Assembly (NCBI RefSeq): GCF_006125015.1
Contig: NZ_SZZN01000001.1
Coordinates: forward strand, 1,488,001-1,552,000
Length of the DNA: 64,000 nt
Direction: 5' to 3'
Origin: Roseovarius arcticus
GTDB lineage: Bacteria; Pseudomonadota; Alphaproteobacteria; Rhodobacterales; Rhodobacteraceae
Under the pieces are notes generated by a model, which worked only from the letters and a program-made list of their open reading frames with translations, ran no database searches and had not been told where the DNA came from. Within the stretch, counting starts at the first letter, position 1; each line of letters opens with the position of its first letter. Below, in pieces: positions 36,875-46,454 of the stretch. The translations under genes and the position numbers were made by a program.

Positions 36875-38110
36875 TTAGAAAAACGCCTGAAGTCCGGTCT
36901 GCGCACGTCCCAGGATCAGCGCGTGAACGTCATGCGTGCCCTCGTAAGTGTTGACCGTCTCTAAGTTCATCATGTGGCGAATAACCTGATATTCCTCAGA
37001 AATACCATTGCCGCCGTGCATGTCGCGGGACATGCGGGCAATATCCAGCGCCTTGCCGCAGTTGTTGCGCTTGATCATGCTGATCATTTCGGGCGCGGCA
37101 TTGGCGGCGTCCATCAACCGGCCAACCCGGAGCGCCGCCTGTAGGCCCAGCGTAATTTCGGTCTGCATATTCGCCAACTTCAACTGAAACAGCTGCGTTT
37201 GCGCCAGCGGCTTGCGGAATTGCACCCGATCGAGGCCGTACTGCCGCGCGCCATGCCAACAGAACTCGGCTGCGCCCATGACACCCCAAGCAATGCCATA
37301 CCGCGCACGATTCAGGCAGCCGAACGGCCCCTTTAGGCCCTCTACGTTGGGCAACAACGCATCCTCACCAACTTCAACGCCCTTCATCACGATCTCGCCG
37401 GTGACGGAGGCGCGCAAAGACTGCTTGCCGGTGATTTTAGGGGCCGAAAGGCCTTCCATTCCCTTTTCCAGCACGAAACCGCGGATCTTGCCATCATGTG
37501 CGTCCGACTTGGCCCAGACGACGAAAACGTCGGCGATGGGGCTGTTGGAGATCCACATCTTGGCGCCGGACAGGCGATAACCGCTTTCGGTTTTTTCGGC
37601 GCGGGTTTTCATGCCAGAGGGATCACTCCCCGCGTCAGGCTCGGTCAGGCCAAAGCAACCGATCAACTCGCCAGTGGCCAGCTTCGGCAGGTATTTCTGG
37701 CGCTGCTCTTCGGTGCCGTAGGCATAGATCGGATACATGACCAGGGATGATTGCACACTCATCATCGAGCGGTATCCACTATCGACGCGCTCAATCTCGC
37801 GCGCGACGAGGCCGTAGCTGACATAGCTGCCGCCGATGCCGCCATATTCCTCGGGGATGGTCGTGCCCAACAGGCCCATCTCGCCCATCTCTGTAAAAAG
37901 TTCGGGGACGATGGCCTCGTCGGCATAATCTTTGATCACGCGCGGTTGCAGTCTTTCCTGAGCAAAAGTGCGCGCGCTCTCTGCTATCATCCGTTCCTCT
38001 TCGTCTAGCTGGTCATCCATGCGAAAGGGATCCTGCCAGTCAAAGCTGGACAGATCGGGGGCGTCTTTTGGCTTGATGGATGGCTTGGCTTTGGCTTCGT
38101 CGAGGCTCAT
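36875..38110 (-). CDS. gcdH: Glutaryl-CoA dehydrogenase (acyl-CoA dehydrogenase family)
   Basis: A 411-residue FAD enzyme that oxidises and decarboxylates glutaryl-CoA to crotonyl-CoA at the end of lysine and tryptophan breakdown. [20 protein letters not shown] near the N-terminus, [20 protein letters not shown], and the C-terminal [20 protein letters not shown] with the catalytic Glu are diagnostic for this subtype. ATG 38110 has AGAGGG upstream; a TTG two codons earlier is unlikely. It is divergent from a LysR regulator that probably controls it, as is usual for gcdH. Confidence 0.95.
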   Translation of the reverse strand: MSLDEAKAKPSIKPKDAPDLSSFDWQDPFRMDDQLDEEERMIAESARTFAQERLQPRVIKDYADEAIVPELFTEMGEMGLLGTTIPEEYGGIGGSYVSYGLVAREIERVDSGYRSMMSVQSSLVMYPIYAYGTEEQRQKYLPKLATGELIGCFGLTEPDAGSDPSGMKTRAEKTESGYRLSGAKMWISNSPIADVFVVWAKSDAHDGKIRGFVLEKGMEGLSAPKITGKQSLRASVTGEIVMKGVEVGEDALLPNVEGLKGPFGCLNRARYGIAWGVMGAAEFCWHGARQYGLDRVQFRKPLAQTQLFQLKLANMQTEITLGLQAALRVGRLMDAANAAPEMISMIKRNNCGKALDIARMSRDMHGGNGISEEYQVIRHMMNLETVNTYEGTHDVHALILGRAQTGLQAFF

Positions 38111-38217
38111 GTTCAATCCCTCTCATGAGTTTTTCAGGAGTTCTGATTGAAATATAGGATGCTCTGCCCCAAAAGTGTAGCGAGTCTTTTGTCGCCAAGT
38201 ATGAGGAAATGGAATAG

Positions 38218-39126
38218 ATGGCCCTGCCCCGCCGGTTTTTACCCTCTATCGCCAGCCTGCGCGCGTTGGAGGCTGTCGACCGCCTTGGGAGTGCGACCGC
38301 CGCCGCCGAGGCGCTATCACTGACCCAAAGCGCGGTCAGCCGCCAATTACAGGCGCTTGAAGAGCAACTGGGCGTGACGATCATCTTGCGCGATGGACGC
38401 CGAATTTCGTTGACGCCTGACGCTGTGCTCTATGCCGCCGAGGTGCGCGCGGCATTGGGCCAAATCGCGCAGGCGTCGATGAAGCTGACGGTCAATCCGG
38501 CCGGCGGCGCGCTAAACATTTCGATCCTCCCAACGTTTGGCATGCGTTGGTTGGTGCCGCGCCTGCCGGACTTCGCCCGGACACATCCTGAAGTGACGCT
38601 TAACCTGTCGACGCGAATAAAGCCATTTAACTTCGACGTTGAACCCTTTGATGCAGCGATACATTTTGGCGAGGCGGATTGGCCTGATACGCAATCCATG
38701 CGCTTGCGCGGCGAGGCAATGATTGCCGTGTGCGCGCCCGATCTGATCGCCGTACGCGCCCCCGCCTCTGCGGCGCGGCTGCTGGACATGCCTCTGATGC
38801 ACATCGAAACACGCCCCGACGCGTGGCGTGCATGGTTTTCAGCGCATGGCGTGGATGCTCCGCGCGTCACAGGCACAATCTATGACCAGTTCGCGACCAT
38901 CACGCAGGCGGCCTTGCACGGTTTGGGGGTGGCGCTGCTACCGGAATATCTGGTGCGGGGCGATATTGCGGCGGGCCGCCTTGCGATTGCGTGGGGCGGC
39001 GCGACCTCTGGCCCCGGCGCATACCACCTCATCTGGCCGACGACAAAGGCCGGGCATGGCGCATTGGCCAAGTTTCGTAGCTGGCTGGTCACTCAGATCG
39101 GGGACGAAGATCTGCTGCCGCGTTAG
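38218..39126 (+). CDS. LysR-family regulator (GcvA-like) of gcdH
   Basis: A 302-residue LysR protein: HTH AAAEALSLTQSAVSRQLQAL and a GcvA-type effector domain (ISILPTFGMRWLVPRLPDF, then HFGEADWPDTQSMRLRGEAM). The gene is back-to-back with gcdH, sharing about 107 bp, the typical layout of a LysR regulator and its target. GAGGAA stands upstream of the ATG. The effector is probably a glutarate-pathway metabolite, by context only. Confidence 0.92.
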   Translation: MALPRRFLPSIASLRALEAVDRLGSATAAAEALSLTQSAVSRQLQALEEQLGVTIILRDGRRISLTPDAVLYAAEVRAALGQIAQASMKLTVNPAGGALNISILPTFGMRWLVPRLPDFARTHPEVTLNLSTRIKPFNFDVEPFDAAIHFGEADWPDTQSMRLRGEAMIAVCAPDLIAVRAPASAARLLDMPLMHIETRPDAWRAWFSAHGVDAPRVTGTIYDQFATITQAALHGLGVALLPEYLVRGDIAAGRLAIAWGGATSGPGAYHLIWPTTKAGHGALAKFRSWLVTQIGDEDLLPR

Positions 39127-39133
39127 GGGGGCA

Positions 39134-39661
39134 TCAAAGAGCAGTCAGCCCGGCGCGAAACCGGCGCATGTTCTGCTGGTAGTGCAGCGCACTTTGCCTA
39201 AGGGCATCAATCGCGGCGATGTCCATGCTGCGTATCACCTTGCCCGGCGCGCCCATCACAAGGCTACCGTCGGGGATCTCTTTGCCCTCGGTAATCAACG
39301 CGCCTGCGCCAATCAGACAATCGCGCCCGATGCGGGCGCCGTTCAGGACTGTCGCGCCCATGCCAATCAGAGAATTTTCGCCAATGGTGCAGCCATGCAG
39401 CATCGCCTTGTGTCCTATCGTGCAGCCGGCGCCGATGGTTAACGGATGGCCCATATCCGTGTGCAGCACGCAGTTTTCCTGAATGTTCGTACCGGCGCCG
39501 ACACGAATCGGCTCGTTATCACCGCGCAAGGTGGCGCCGAACCAGACAGACGTGCCGCCCTCCAGGACCACGCGCCCAATGACATGCGCACCGGGGGCGA
39601 TCCAAAAATCGTCGTCCTGCGGCAATTCGGGCATTTGCCCGTCCAATGAATACAATGTCAT
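39134..39661 (-). CDS. Gamma-class carbonic anhydrase-like protein
   Basis: A 175-residue left-handed beta-helix (hexapeptide repeat) protein. [60 protein letters not shown] and [20 protein letters not shown] carry the repeating hexapeptides and the three His zinc ligands. Such proteins (YrdA/CaiE-like) may hydrate CO2 or serve other roles. It overlaps gmk by 4 bp and ends the yicC-gmk unit. Confidence 0.9.
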   Translation of the reverse strand: MTLYSLDGQMPELPQDDDFWIAPGAHVIGRVVLEGGTSVWFGATLRGDNEPIRVGAGTNIQENCVLHTDMGHPLTIGAGCTIGHKAMLHGCTIGENSLIGMGATVLNGARIGRDCLIGAGALITEGKEIPDGSLVMGAPGKVIRSMDIAAIDALRQSALHYQQNMRRFRAGLTAL

Positions 39662-40305
39662 GTGCGTTCCTCGAATTCCATTTGCAGCTTGCGGACATGC
39701 TCGGTCAGCGCGGGCTGCTGTATGCGGCGCAGTCGGGCGGCGGCGATGATTTGCTTGAGCGAAGCATCCGTGCGGTCCAGATCGTCGTTGGTCAGAACAT
39801 AGTCATACTCGGCCCAGTGGCTGATCTCGTCCCAGCTTTTCTGCATCCGCTTGGCGATCACTTCTGGGCTATCCTGCCCGCGCGTCTCTAACCTGCGGCG
39901 CAGCTCCGCGATGGAGGGCGGCAACAGAAAGATCGACAGCGTATGCTTGCCCAGATCCGAGTTCTGGATCTGCTGGGCGCCCTGCCAGTCGATATCAAAC
40001 AGCACGTCGCGGCCCTGATTTATCGCTGCCTCGACCGGGTCCTTAGGCGAGCCGTAGAGGTTGCCGAAAACATAGGCATGCTCCAGCATCCGAGAATCGT
40101 TGACCTGATGTTTGAAATCATCGACGCCGAGAAAGTAGTAATCCTTGCCATCCACTTCGCCCTCGCGCGGCGCACGTGTGGTGGCCGAGACTGAGAACGA
40201 GATACTTTCGTCCCAGTCACGCAGGCGCCGCGATAGCGTGGATTTGCCCGCGCCCGACGGCGATGAGAGGATTATCAGAAGGCCGCGCCGCTCTGGCATA
40301 GTCAC
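39658..40305 (-). CDS. gmk: Guanylate kinase
   Basis: A 215-residue enzyme that phosphorylates GMP to GDP. P-loop [10 protein letters not shown] (about 14-23), [20 protein letters not shown] and [20 protein letters not shown] (GMP-binding), [14 protein letters not shown] and the lid [20 protein letters not shown] are all present. It lies 3 bp after yicC; in many proteobacteria gmk follows a yicC gene. Confidence 0.97.
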   Translation of the reverse strand: MTMPERRGLLIILSSPSGAGKSTLSRRLRDWDESISFSVSATTRAPREGEVDGKDYYFLGVDDFKHQVNDSRMLEHAYVFGNLYGSPKDPVEAAINQGRDVLFDIDWQGAQQIQNSDLGKHTLSIFLLPPSIAELRRRLETRGQDSPEVIAKRMQKSWDEISHWAEYDYVLTNDDLDRTDASLKQIIAAARLRRIQQPALTEHVRKLQMEFEERT

Positions 40306-40308
40306 ATT

Positions 40309-41214
40309 TCACTCCACATTTTGCACCTGCTCGCGCATTTGGTCGATCACTGCCTTCAGGTCCAGCCCGATGACAGTCAGCGGGCTGGATTGGGCTTTGG
40401 CGCAAAGGGTGTTGGCTTCGCGGTTGAACTCTTGGCTGAGGAAATCCAGTTTTCGGCCAAGCGGCGCGGCGCTGGCAAGCAGCTCGCGCGCGGCCGCGAT
40501 ATGCGCTTCAAGGCGGCCGATCTCTTCGGTCACGTCGGCCTTGACGGCGATCAGCGCCAGCTCTTGCGCGACGCGGTCCGGGTCAGCGCCCGGCGCACCA
40601 TCCAGCACCCGCGCGAGGCTGGCCTTCAGCGCCTGAGACATTTCTGCGCGGCGCGCCTCCGCGGCGGACGCCGCGGCGGTAGTCAGGCACTCAATCTCGT
40701 CCAGATGCGCTGTTAGCAGCACGGCCAGCGCAGCACCTTCCTGCGCGCGCATGGCCGCAAAATCGGCGAGGACTGCCTCAAAATCAGTCATCAGCTCGGT
40801 CTTGAGCGTGGTAGTATCGATCTCGGCCTCAGATGTCTCAAGCACGCCGCGCACCGAAAGGACGTCACCGGGCCGCGCTGGTGCCAGAGACAGGCCGCGC
40901 GCCATTGCGCGCGCCTCGACCTCGGCCATTGCGTCCAATGCAGCATCCAACTGAGCCGAGTTTACCGACAGCCGTCCGCCTGCCTCGCCCGTCTGTATCC
41001 GCAGCGCGAGCGACACGTTTCCGCGTGCCAGCGCGCCGGACAGACGCGCGCGCAATCCGGCCTCAAGTCCTGCGATCCAGTCCGGCACACGCAGGCGCAG
41101 ATCCAGCCCCTTGCCGTTGACGCTGCGCAGCTCCCATGTCCACTCAATGCGATCGGCGCCGCCGCGACCGGTGGCAAATGCCGTCATCGAATTGGTGATG
41201 CTTAACGGTGTCAT
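40309..41214 (-). CDS. yicC: YicC/YloC family endoribonuclease
   Basis: A 301-residue protein with the YicC N-terminal signature (NSMTAFATGRG and WELRSVNGKGLDLRLRVPDW) and the conserved C-terminal DUF1732 part, RKLDFLSQEFNREANTLCAK. Members of the family have been shown to act as RNases on specific small RNAs. It heads the operon yicC-gmk-gamma carbonic anhydrase. Confidence 0.95.
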   Translation of the reverse strand: MTPLSITNSMTAFATGRGGADRIEWTWELRSVNGKGLDLRLRVPDWIAGLEAGLRARLSGALARGNVSLALRIQTGEAGGRLSVNSAQLDAALDAMAEVEARAMARGLSLAPARPGDVLSVRGVLETSEAEIDTTTLKTELMTDFEAVLADFAAMRAQEGAALAVLLTAHLDEIECLTTAAASAAEARRAEMSQALKASLARVLDGAPGADPDRVAQELALIAVKADVTEEIGRLEAHIAAARELLASAAPLGRKLDFLSQEFNREANTLCAKAQSSPLTVIGLDLKAVIDQMREQVQNVE

Positions 41215-41385
41215 AGCGGCCTCTTGATCATGGATCGCGCGAATAGGACCGTCCTACGCCCTGCGGATGAACGAGGCAAGCGGCCCCCTTTGTCGACTAT
41301 GACAACGGCACCGCGCGCACCCGTCGGCGGAAATTAACCACTTACCTTGGATTTTAGACAAATGCCCGCTTATCCGTGGCATACT

Positions 41386-41400
41386 TTAACCCTTAGGTAA
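41386..41400. promoter_or_regulatory. Candidate CtrA-type site upstream of the PAS gene
   Basis: TTAA-N7-GTAA (41386-41400) differs by one base from the CtrA full site TTAA-N7-TTAA. Another TTAACC half-site is at 41335-41340. The 358-bp gap 41215-41572 between the divergent yicC and PAS genes otherwise holds only A/T-rich promoter-like DNA, and I recognised nothing else in it. Confidence 0.35.
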
Positions 41401-41572
41401 CCATGGGATAGAATCCGCGACGTTTCCTGAAGTAGAAATCTGCGCAGTCATGCGGATCGCCGCAGTGCAGAAAAAAGTTCTGCGATACAAGGAACGCCCG
41501 CCAACGGTCGTGAGTTTGTAATGAGTAAATTAGTATACGATGCCGCGATGCGCGGCGCAGAGGGAATGGCAG

Positions 41573-42277
41573 ATGAACAATGACAAAATTGGCGGCGAAA
41601 CGCAGCCTGAGATGCCACGCATGCCTCGACTGACCCGCAAAAACCAGAAGCCCGAAACGACGGCTGCGCTTGCTGCATTTGAGGCATACTGGAATGAAAT
41701 GCGCCGCGGCGCGCAGGTACCGCGCCGGTCAGATATTGATCCGCGTGGTATTGAGCCATTATTGAGCAACGCCTTCATCGTAGAGCGGATCGCCCCCGGC
41801 CTTGCGCGGCTGCGCATCGCGGGCAGTCATCTGACCGATTTGATGGGGATGGAAGTACGCGGGATGCCGATCAGCGCGTTTCTGGAGCCATCGTCGCGCG
41901 ACGCGCTGGCGCATCATTTGGTGCGTCTATTTGACGAGCCGGCAACGGTGCGGTTGTCACTATCAGCACCCGGCCGCCCCAGCGCGCCGACGCTTACGGG
42001 CACGCTGCTGCTGTTGCCGCTTCGCAGTGATCTAGGCGATATATCGCGTGCGCTGGGTTGCCTCGTCAGTGATGGATCAATTGGGCGCGGCCCGCGCCGG
42101 TTTGCGATCGAGCACGCGGTATTAACACCTCTGGGCGCTGCATCCGATGGCGGACCTGCGCCTCAGCTCATTGGGCAAACGGCGGCGCCTGTCTCTGTGC
42201 ATCCCTGCCCAGTTCAGCCTCAAAGCGGTACTCTGCAAGGGTCGGAACGCCCTTATCTGCGACTGATCAAGAGCTAA
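41573..42277 (+). CDS. PAS domain protein (PAS_5 family)
   Basis: A 234-residue protein. A single PAS-like fold spans about residues 30-165: FEAYWNEMRRGAQVPRRSDI, then IEPLLSNAFIVERIAPGLAR and LRIAGSHLTDLMGMEVRGMP, the typical start of the alphaproteobacterial PAS_5 family. No kinase, cyclase or output domain follows; the last 70 residues are variable. ATG 41573 has GAGGGAATGG upstream. Such proteins are thought to be sensory or regulatory; the signal is unknown. Confidence 0.85.
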   Translation: MNNDKIGGETQPEMPRMPRLTRKNQKPETTAALAAFEAYWNEMRRGAQVPRRSDIDPRGIEPLLSNAFIVERIAPGLARLRIAGSHLTDLMGMEVRGMPISAFLEPSSRDALAHHLVRLFDEPATVRLSLSAPGRPSAPTLTGTLLLLPLRSDLGDISRALGCLVSDGSIGRGPRRFAIEHAVLTPLGAASDGGPAPQLIGQTAAPVSVHPCPVQPQSGTLQGSERPYLRLIKS

Positions 42278-42315
42278 CCGTTTCGTCCTGCAGGCAAACG
42301 TCCGGACAATTGTTG

Positions 42316-42349
42316 GAGAGGGCCGCACGGGACATCGTGCGGCTCTTTT
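42316..42349 (+). terminator. Intrinsic terminator after the PAS gene
   Basis: Stem GCCGCACG/CGTGCGGC with an extended AG/CT base, loop GGACAT, then CTCTTTT. Confidence 0.85.
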
Positions 42350-42399
42350 CATGTATCTCCTCCCCAATCCTGTAAGTCTATCAGTGCTCACATGATCAA

Positions 42400-42545
42400 C
42401 AAGAAAGTGGCCGAGCGAATTTCGCCCGGCCACGTCCTGTTGGACTATGTTTTTTTGCCTGCACCGGTGGGAGGAGAAACCGCCGCAGGACCATTTTGCA
42501 AATCGCTCGTGATGGGAGGAGGTATCACTTCCGATCTGTTCGTTC
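42400..42545 (-). ncRNA. Cuckoo-type small RNA locus with two CUCCUCCC loops
   Basis: On the minus strand two hairpins each present the anti-Shine-Dalgarno motif in the loop. Hairpin A (42537-42500): stem AGATCG/CGATTT plus GTGAT/ATCAC, loop ACCTCCTCCC. Hairpin B (42489-42458): stem CCTGC/GCAGG plus CGGT/ACCG, loop TTCTCCTCCC. They are followed by a terminator at 42433-42398, GTGGCCG/CGGCCAC with TTTCTTGTT. Tandem CUCCUCCC loops are the defining trait of the cuckoo RNAs, including CcsR1-4 of Rhodobacter. The 5' end is not defined. The known partner gene (a DUF1127 protein) was not found just upstream; only a 24-codon frame starting near 42600 precedes. Confidence 0.75.
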
Positions 42546-42697
42546 CTTGAGTAAACGTGCATTGCTGCGTTGCGGCAAGGGGAAATGCTGCAATTGCATA
42601 TGCTCCAACTCGGGCGCTGAATATTTGGGATGCTTGCTCCCGCGCCGCTTAAAAAATAAGCACTATTTGCGGGGGCCTACCGCTTATCCCAATATCA

Positions 42698-42730
42698 ATA
42701 AAGGGGCGCACAGATTACCTGCACGCCCCC
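42698..42730 (-). terminator. Intrinsic terminator after aroG
   Basis: On the minus strand GGGGCG...CGCCCC plus inner GCAG/CTGT pairing, followed by TTTATT. It separates the DAHP synthase gene from the sRNA locus. Confidence 0.8.
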
Positions 42731-42752
42731 CTAAGTCGAAATTTGATGCGGA

Positions 42753-44117
42753 TCAGGCCGCTTCGGCGCTGCGCTCTTGCCTTAGGGCCGAAAGCTCTTC
42801 GGCGACGAGAAACGCAAGTTCCAACGATTGCGACGCATTCAAGCGCGGATCGCAGGCAGTGTGATAGCGATCGCTCAGATTTTCGTCGGTCACGTCCGCG
42901 GTGCCACCGATGCACTCGGTCACGTCTTGGCCCGTCATCTCGAAATGGACGCCGCCGGGGATTGTTCCCTCGGCTTTGTGCACGGCGAAAAACTCGCGCA
43001 CCTCGCGCAAAACCGCATCGAAGGGGCGCGTTTTATACCCGGACGCTGATTTGATCGTGTTGCCATGCATGGGGTCGCAGACCCACACCACTTTCGCGCC
43101 CTCTTGGCGAACGCATTCGATCAGCCGCGGCAGATGCTCGGCCACCTTGCCGGCGCCGAAACGCGCGATCAAAGTCAGGCGGCCAGCCTCGTTTTTCGGG
43201 TTCAGCTTGGCCATCAGCGCCTTGAGATCATCTGCCGTCATTGTCGGGCCGCATTTCAGGCCGATCGGGTTCAGCACGCCGCTGGCAAACTCGACATGCG
43301 CACCGTCCGGCTGGCGGGTGCGATCCCCGATCCAGATCATGTGGCCAGACCCAGCGAGCCAATTGCCGGACGTGGTATCAAGCCGCGTCAGCGCCTCTTC
43401 ATACTCTAGCAGCAGCGATTCGTGGCTGGTGTAGAAATCGACTGTTTGCAGCGTTTCGGTGCTGGTACTGTCGATACCAGCGGCGCGCATAAAATCGAGC
43501 GCATCGCTGATACGGCTGGCCATCTCGCGATAGCGTGCGGCCTTTTCACCATCGGTAAAGCCAAGCGTCCAGCTATGAACCTTGTTCATGTCGGCATAGC
43601 CGCCCTTGGAAAAGGCGCGCAGCAGGTTCAGCGTGGCCGCCGACTGCGTATAGGCCTGCAGCATTTTGGCCGGATCCGGAATGCGGGCGGCCTCAGAGAA
43701 CGGCAGCTCGTTGATGATATCGCCGCGGTAACTGGGCAATTCCACGCCATTTACAGTCTCGGTCGGGGCGCTGCGTGGCTTGGCGAACTGGCCGGCCATG
43801 CGGCCCACTTTGACCACCGGCACCTTGGCGCCAAAGGTCAGAACCATCGCCATTTGCAGCATCACCTTGAACGTATCGCGGATCGCGTCGGCGCTAAACT
43901 GGTCGAACGCCTCGGCGCAATCGCCGCCCTGAAGCAGGAACGCCTCGCCGCGCGATGCCGCGCCGAGCTGCGCCGTAAGGCGGCGGGCCTCGCCAGCGAA
44001 CACCAGAGGTGGATACTGCGCAAGCCGCGCCTCGACAGCCGACAGCGCATCCGCGTCGACATAGTCGGGCATCTGAACGCGCGGTTTGGCGCGCCAATCG
44101 GATTTTTTCCATGCCAT
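42753..44117 (-). CDS. aroG: Class II 3-deoxy-7-phosphoheptulonate (DAHP) synthase
   Basis: A 454-residue enzyme that condenses phosphoenolpyruvate and erythrose 4-phosphate, first step of the shikimate pathway. It is of the plant-like class [68 protein letters not shown], and [20 protein letters not shown] are characteristic. ATG 44117 gives [12 protein letters not shown], the normal family start; the longer upstream frame has no domain. It is divergent from the GlxA-type regulator. Confidence 0.95.
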   Translation of the reverse strand: MAWKKSDWRAKPRVQMPDYVDADALSAVEARLAQYPPLVFAGEARRLTAQLGAASRGEAFLLQGGDCAEAFDQFSADAIRDTFKVMLQMAMVLTFGAKVPVVKVGRMAGQFAKPRSAPTETVNGVELPSYRGDIINELPFSEAARIPDPAKMLQAYTQSAATLNLLRAFSKGGYADMNKVHSWTLGFTDGEKAARYREMASRISDALDFMRAAGIDSTSTETLQTVDFYTSHESLLLEYEEALTRLDTTSGNWLAGSGHMIWIGDRTRQPDGAHVEFASGVLNPIGLKCGPTMTADDLKALMAKLNPKNEAGRLTLIARFGAGKVAEHLPRLIECVRQEGAKVVWVCDPMHGNTIKSASGYKTRPFDAVLREVREFFAVHKAEGTIPGGVHFEMTGQDVTECIGGTADVTDENLSDRYHTACDPRLNASQSLELAFLVAEELSALRQERSAEAA

Positions 44118-44289
44118 GTGATACAACTCCGCCAAGGGTAATTCTGAGACGGTTGCATAGCAAAGCCGCAAGCAGGGCGCCACACGAATAATTATGCGCC
44201 TGCACCCTATTGACGCGGTATCTATTGTCAAACTGTCTATTTTCGTGGAACACCCGTGTATCTGAAACGCCAGCGAGGGGGCCGCAGAC

Positions 44290-45297
44290 ATGCACAGCCA
44301 CCAGCCCAAGAGCCATTCCAGCAAAGCCGAAACCGCGCAGGTGCCACGGCGATTTGTCTTTGTCCTTTTGGATAATTTCACGCTTCTTAGCTTCGCCGCT
44401 GCCATCGAATGTCTGCGTATTGCAAACCGGATGGCCGAACGCACGCTCTATGAGTGGAGCGTGATCGGCGATGGCGAGGTTGTCGCCTGTTCGGCCGGGT
44501 CGCGCTTTCAGCTGGATGGCCCGCTGGGCGAGCTGGGACGCGACGACACAGTGCTGATTTGCGGCGGCGTTGATATCCATCAGGCCGCGACCAAGAAGAT
44601 GCTGAACTGGCTGCGCCGCGAGGCACGGCGCGGGTTAAAGATGGGCGGTCTCTGCACAGCCTCGTATCTGATGGCGCGCGCTGGTCTGCTGGATGGCAAA
44701 CGTGCGACGATCCACTGGGAAAATCACGACAGCTTTGCCGAAGAGTTTCCTGAGGTCAGCCTGACAAAGTCGGTATTTACCATCGACGGCACCCGCATGA
44801 CGACGGCCGGCGGCACATCTTCTATCGACCTCATGCTGAGCCTCGTCGCACAGGACCACGACGAGAAGCTGGCCAATGCCGTCGCTGATCAGCTGATCTA
44901 TTCGTCGATCCGGACCGATCAGGACACGCAGCGTCTGTCTGTCCCTACCCGCATCGGCGTGCGTCATCCCAAGCTGAGCCAAGTCATCCAGATGATGGAG
45001 GGCAACATCGAAGAGCCGATTAGCCCGTCGACGCTGGCGCGCGATGCCGGCATGTCGACCCGTCAGCTTGAACGCCTCTTTCGCCGCTATCTCAGCCGCT
45101 CGCCCAAGCGATATTATATGGAGCTTCGCCTGCAAAAGGCGCGCAACCTGTTGATGCAGACCGACATGACGGTGATCAACGTGGCACTGGCCTGCGGATT
45201 TTCATCACCCTCGCATTTTTCCAAGTGCTACCGCGCGCATTATAATACGACACCCTACCGTGAGCGCGGTGCGCAATCCTCGCGGCTGTCAGTCTAG
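44290..45297 (+). CDS. GlxA-family (AraC-type) transcriptional regulator
   Basis: A 335-residue regulator with an N-terminal DJ-1/PfpI amidase-like domain ([20 protein letters not shown] and [20 protein letters not shown], where Cys replaces the usual nucleophile region) and a C-terminal AraC HTH pair: [20 protein letters not shown] and [20 protein letters not shown]. Proteins of this type control carnitine, dimethylglycine or arginine catabolism in other bacteria. The target here is not identifiable; it faces aroG over 172 bp. GAGGGGG precedes the ATG. Confidence 0.92.
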   Translation: MHSHQPKSHSSKAETAQVPRRFVFVLLDNFTLLSFAAAIECLRIANRMAERTLYEWSVIGDGEVVACSAGSRFQLDGPLGELGRDDTVLICGGVDIHQAATKKMLNWLRREARRGLKMGGLCTASYLMARAGLLDGKRATIHWENHDSFAEEFPEVSLTKSVFTIDGTRMTTAGGTSSIDLMLSLVAQDHDEKLANAVADQLIYSSIRTDQDTQRLSVPTRIGVRHPKLSQVIQMMEGNIEEPISPSTLARDAGMSTRQLERLFRRYLSRSPKRYYMELRLQKARNLLMQTDMTVINVALACGFSSPSHFSKCYRAHYNTTPYRERGAQSSRLSV

Positions 45298-45313
45298 CGC
45301 ACGTATTTGGCCC

Positions 45314-46399
45314 TCAGGGCGCCATACGATAAAGGGCGCCCTGCCCTTCGCTGAGAAACCAGATCGCGCCATCCGGCCCCTCGCGGATATCGCGCAGGCG
45401 TGCCGTCTCCGGCCCCTCCAGCCGCTGCACTTCACGAAGTGGATTGCCTGACAGTCGCGAAATAAAGCCAAATTTCAGCGACCCGACAAAGAAATCACCA
45501 TTCCACTCGGGCCATAGCGCGCCTGAGTATATCATCAGCCCAGAGGGCGCGATGCTGGGGTCCCAGTAGAACTCGGGCTGTTCCATGCCCGGCTTTGACG
45601 CTCCGACACCGATCCGTGCGCCCGAATAGTGCCTGCCATATGAGATAACCGGCCAGCCATAATTCGCCCCGGCGTTAATCCGGTTCACTTCGTCGCCGCC
45701 GCGCGCGCCATGTTCGTTGACGTAGAGCTGTCCAGCCGCGTCCAGCGCCGCCCCTTGCGGATTGCGGTGACCGTAGGACCATATGGCAGGTCGCGCGCCC
45801 TCGGTGCCCTCGAACGGGTTGCCCGGCGCCGGATCACCTGCGCGCGTTAGCCGCAGGACGCTGCCATTCTCGCGCGCCAGATCCTGCGCCGCAGGGCGAT
45901 CACCCCGCTCGCCGACTGTCATAAAGATCGTGCCATCCGGTGCCTCGACCAAACGCGATCCAAAATGCTGTCCACCGCGGCTACCCTCAGCAATTTGGTA
46001 GATCACGCGCCAGTCGGTCAGCGCACTTGCGCCTTTGGGCAGCAGCGCAGTGGCCAGCGCCGTGCCTGCCCCCGCGCCTTGCGACACTGCATGGGTAAAG
46101 TAGAGCTGCCGGGTCTGTGCGAAATCGCGCGGCACCAGTACGTCCAGCAGGCCGCCCTGCCCCACGACAGCCACTGGCCCGACGCCGCCGATCTGGCTGC
46201 GCTTGCCGTTCTGCAATTGCCAAAGCCGCCCGGCCTTTTCCGTGATGAGAACGCTACCATCGGGCAAAAAACCAAACGACCATGGGCCCTCCAGCCCGGT
46301 TGCCATCGTCGATACAGGGATCGGGCCATTCGGCCCTTTCAGCGTCTGCGCCGAAAGCGGGGAGGAGATCAGCAAGATGGTGATTAGAATTCGGATCAT
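45314..46399 (-). CDS. PQQ-dependent sugar dehydrogenase (soluble aldose dehydrogenase type)
   Basis: A 361-residue periplasmic protein with signal peptide MIRILITILLISSPLSAQ. A six-bladed beta-propeller of the GSDH family follows: GLEGPWSFGFLPDGSVLITE, GGQHFGSRLVEAPDGTIFMT, IWSYGHRNPQGAALDAAGQL, VNEHGARGGDEVNRI and WDPSIAPSGLMIYSG contain the His/Gln/Arg PQQ and substrate contacts. It is similar to E. coli YliI, an aldose sugar dehydrogenase. It converges on the GlxA-type gene with a 16-bp gap. Confidence 0.93.
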   Translation of the reverse strand: MIRILITILLISSPLSAQTLKGPNGPIPVSTMATGLEGPWSFGFLPDGSVLITEKAGRLWQLQNGKRSQIGGVGPVAVVGQGGLLDVLVPRDFAQTRQLYFTHAVSQGAGAGTALATALLPKGASALTDWRVIYQIAEGSRGGQHFGSRLVEAPDGTIFMTVGERGDRPAAQDLARENGSVLRLTRAGDPAPGNPFEGTEGARPAIWSYGHRNPQGAALDAAGQLYVNEHGARGGDEVNRINAGANYGWPVISYGRHYSGARIGVGASKPGMEQPEFYWDPSIAPSGLMIYSGALWPEWNGDFFVGSLKFGFISRLSGNPLREVQRLEGPETARLRDIREGPDGAIWFLSEGQGALYRMAP

Positions 46400-46454
46400 A
46401 CGCTAAGATATAATCCATAATTCCACTAAGAAAAGATGAAACAGTTGCGCGCCG

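Noticed and set aside
45305-45350. CAGGGCGCC/GGCGCCCTG inverted repeat at the end of the sugar dehydrogenase gene
   Set aside because: Mostly inside coding sequence and no T-run; may help termination between the convergent genes but is not convincing.
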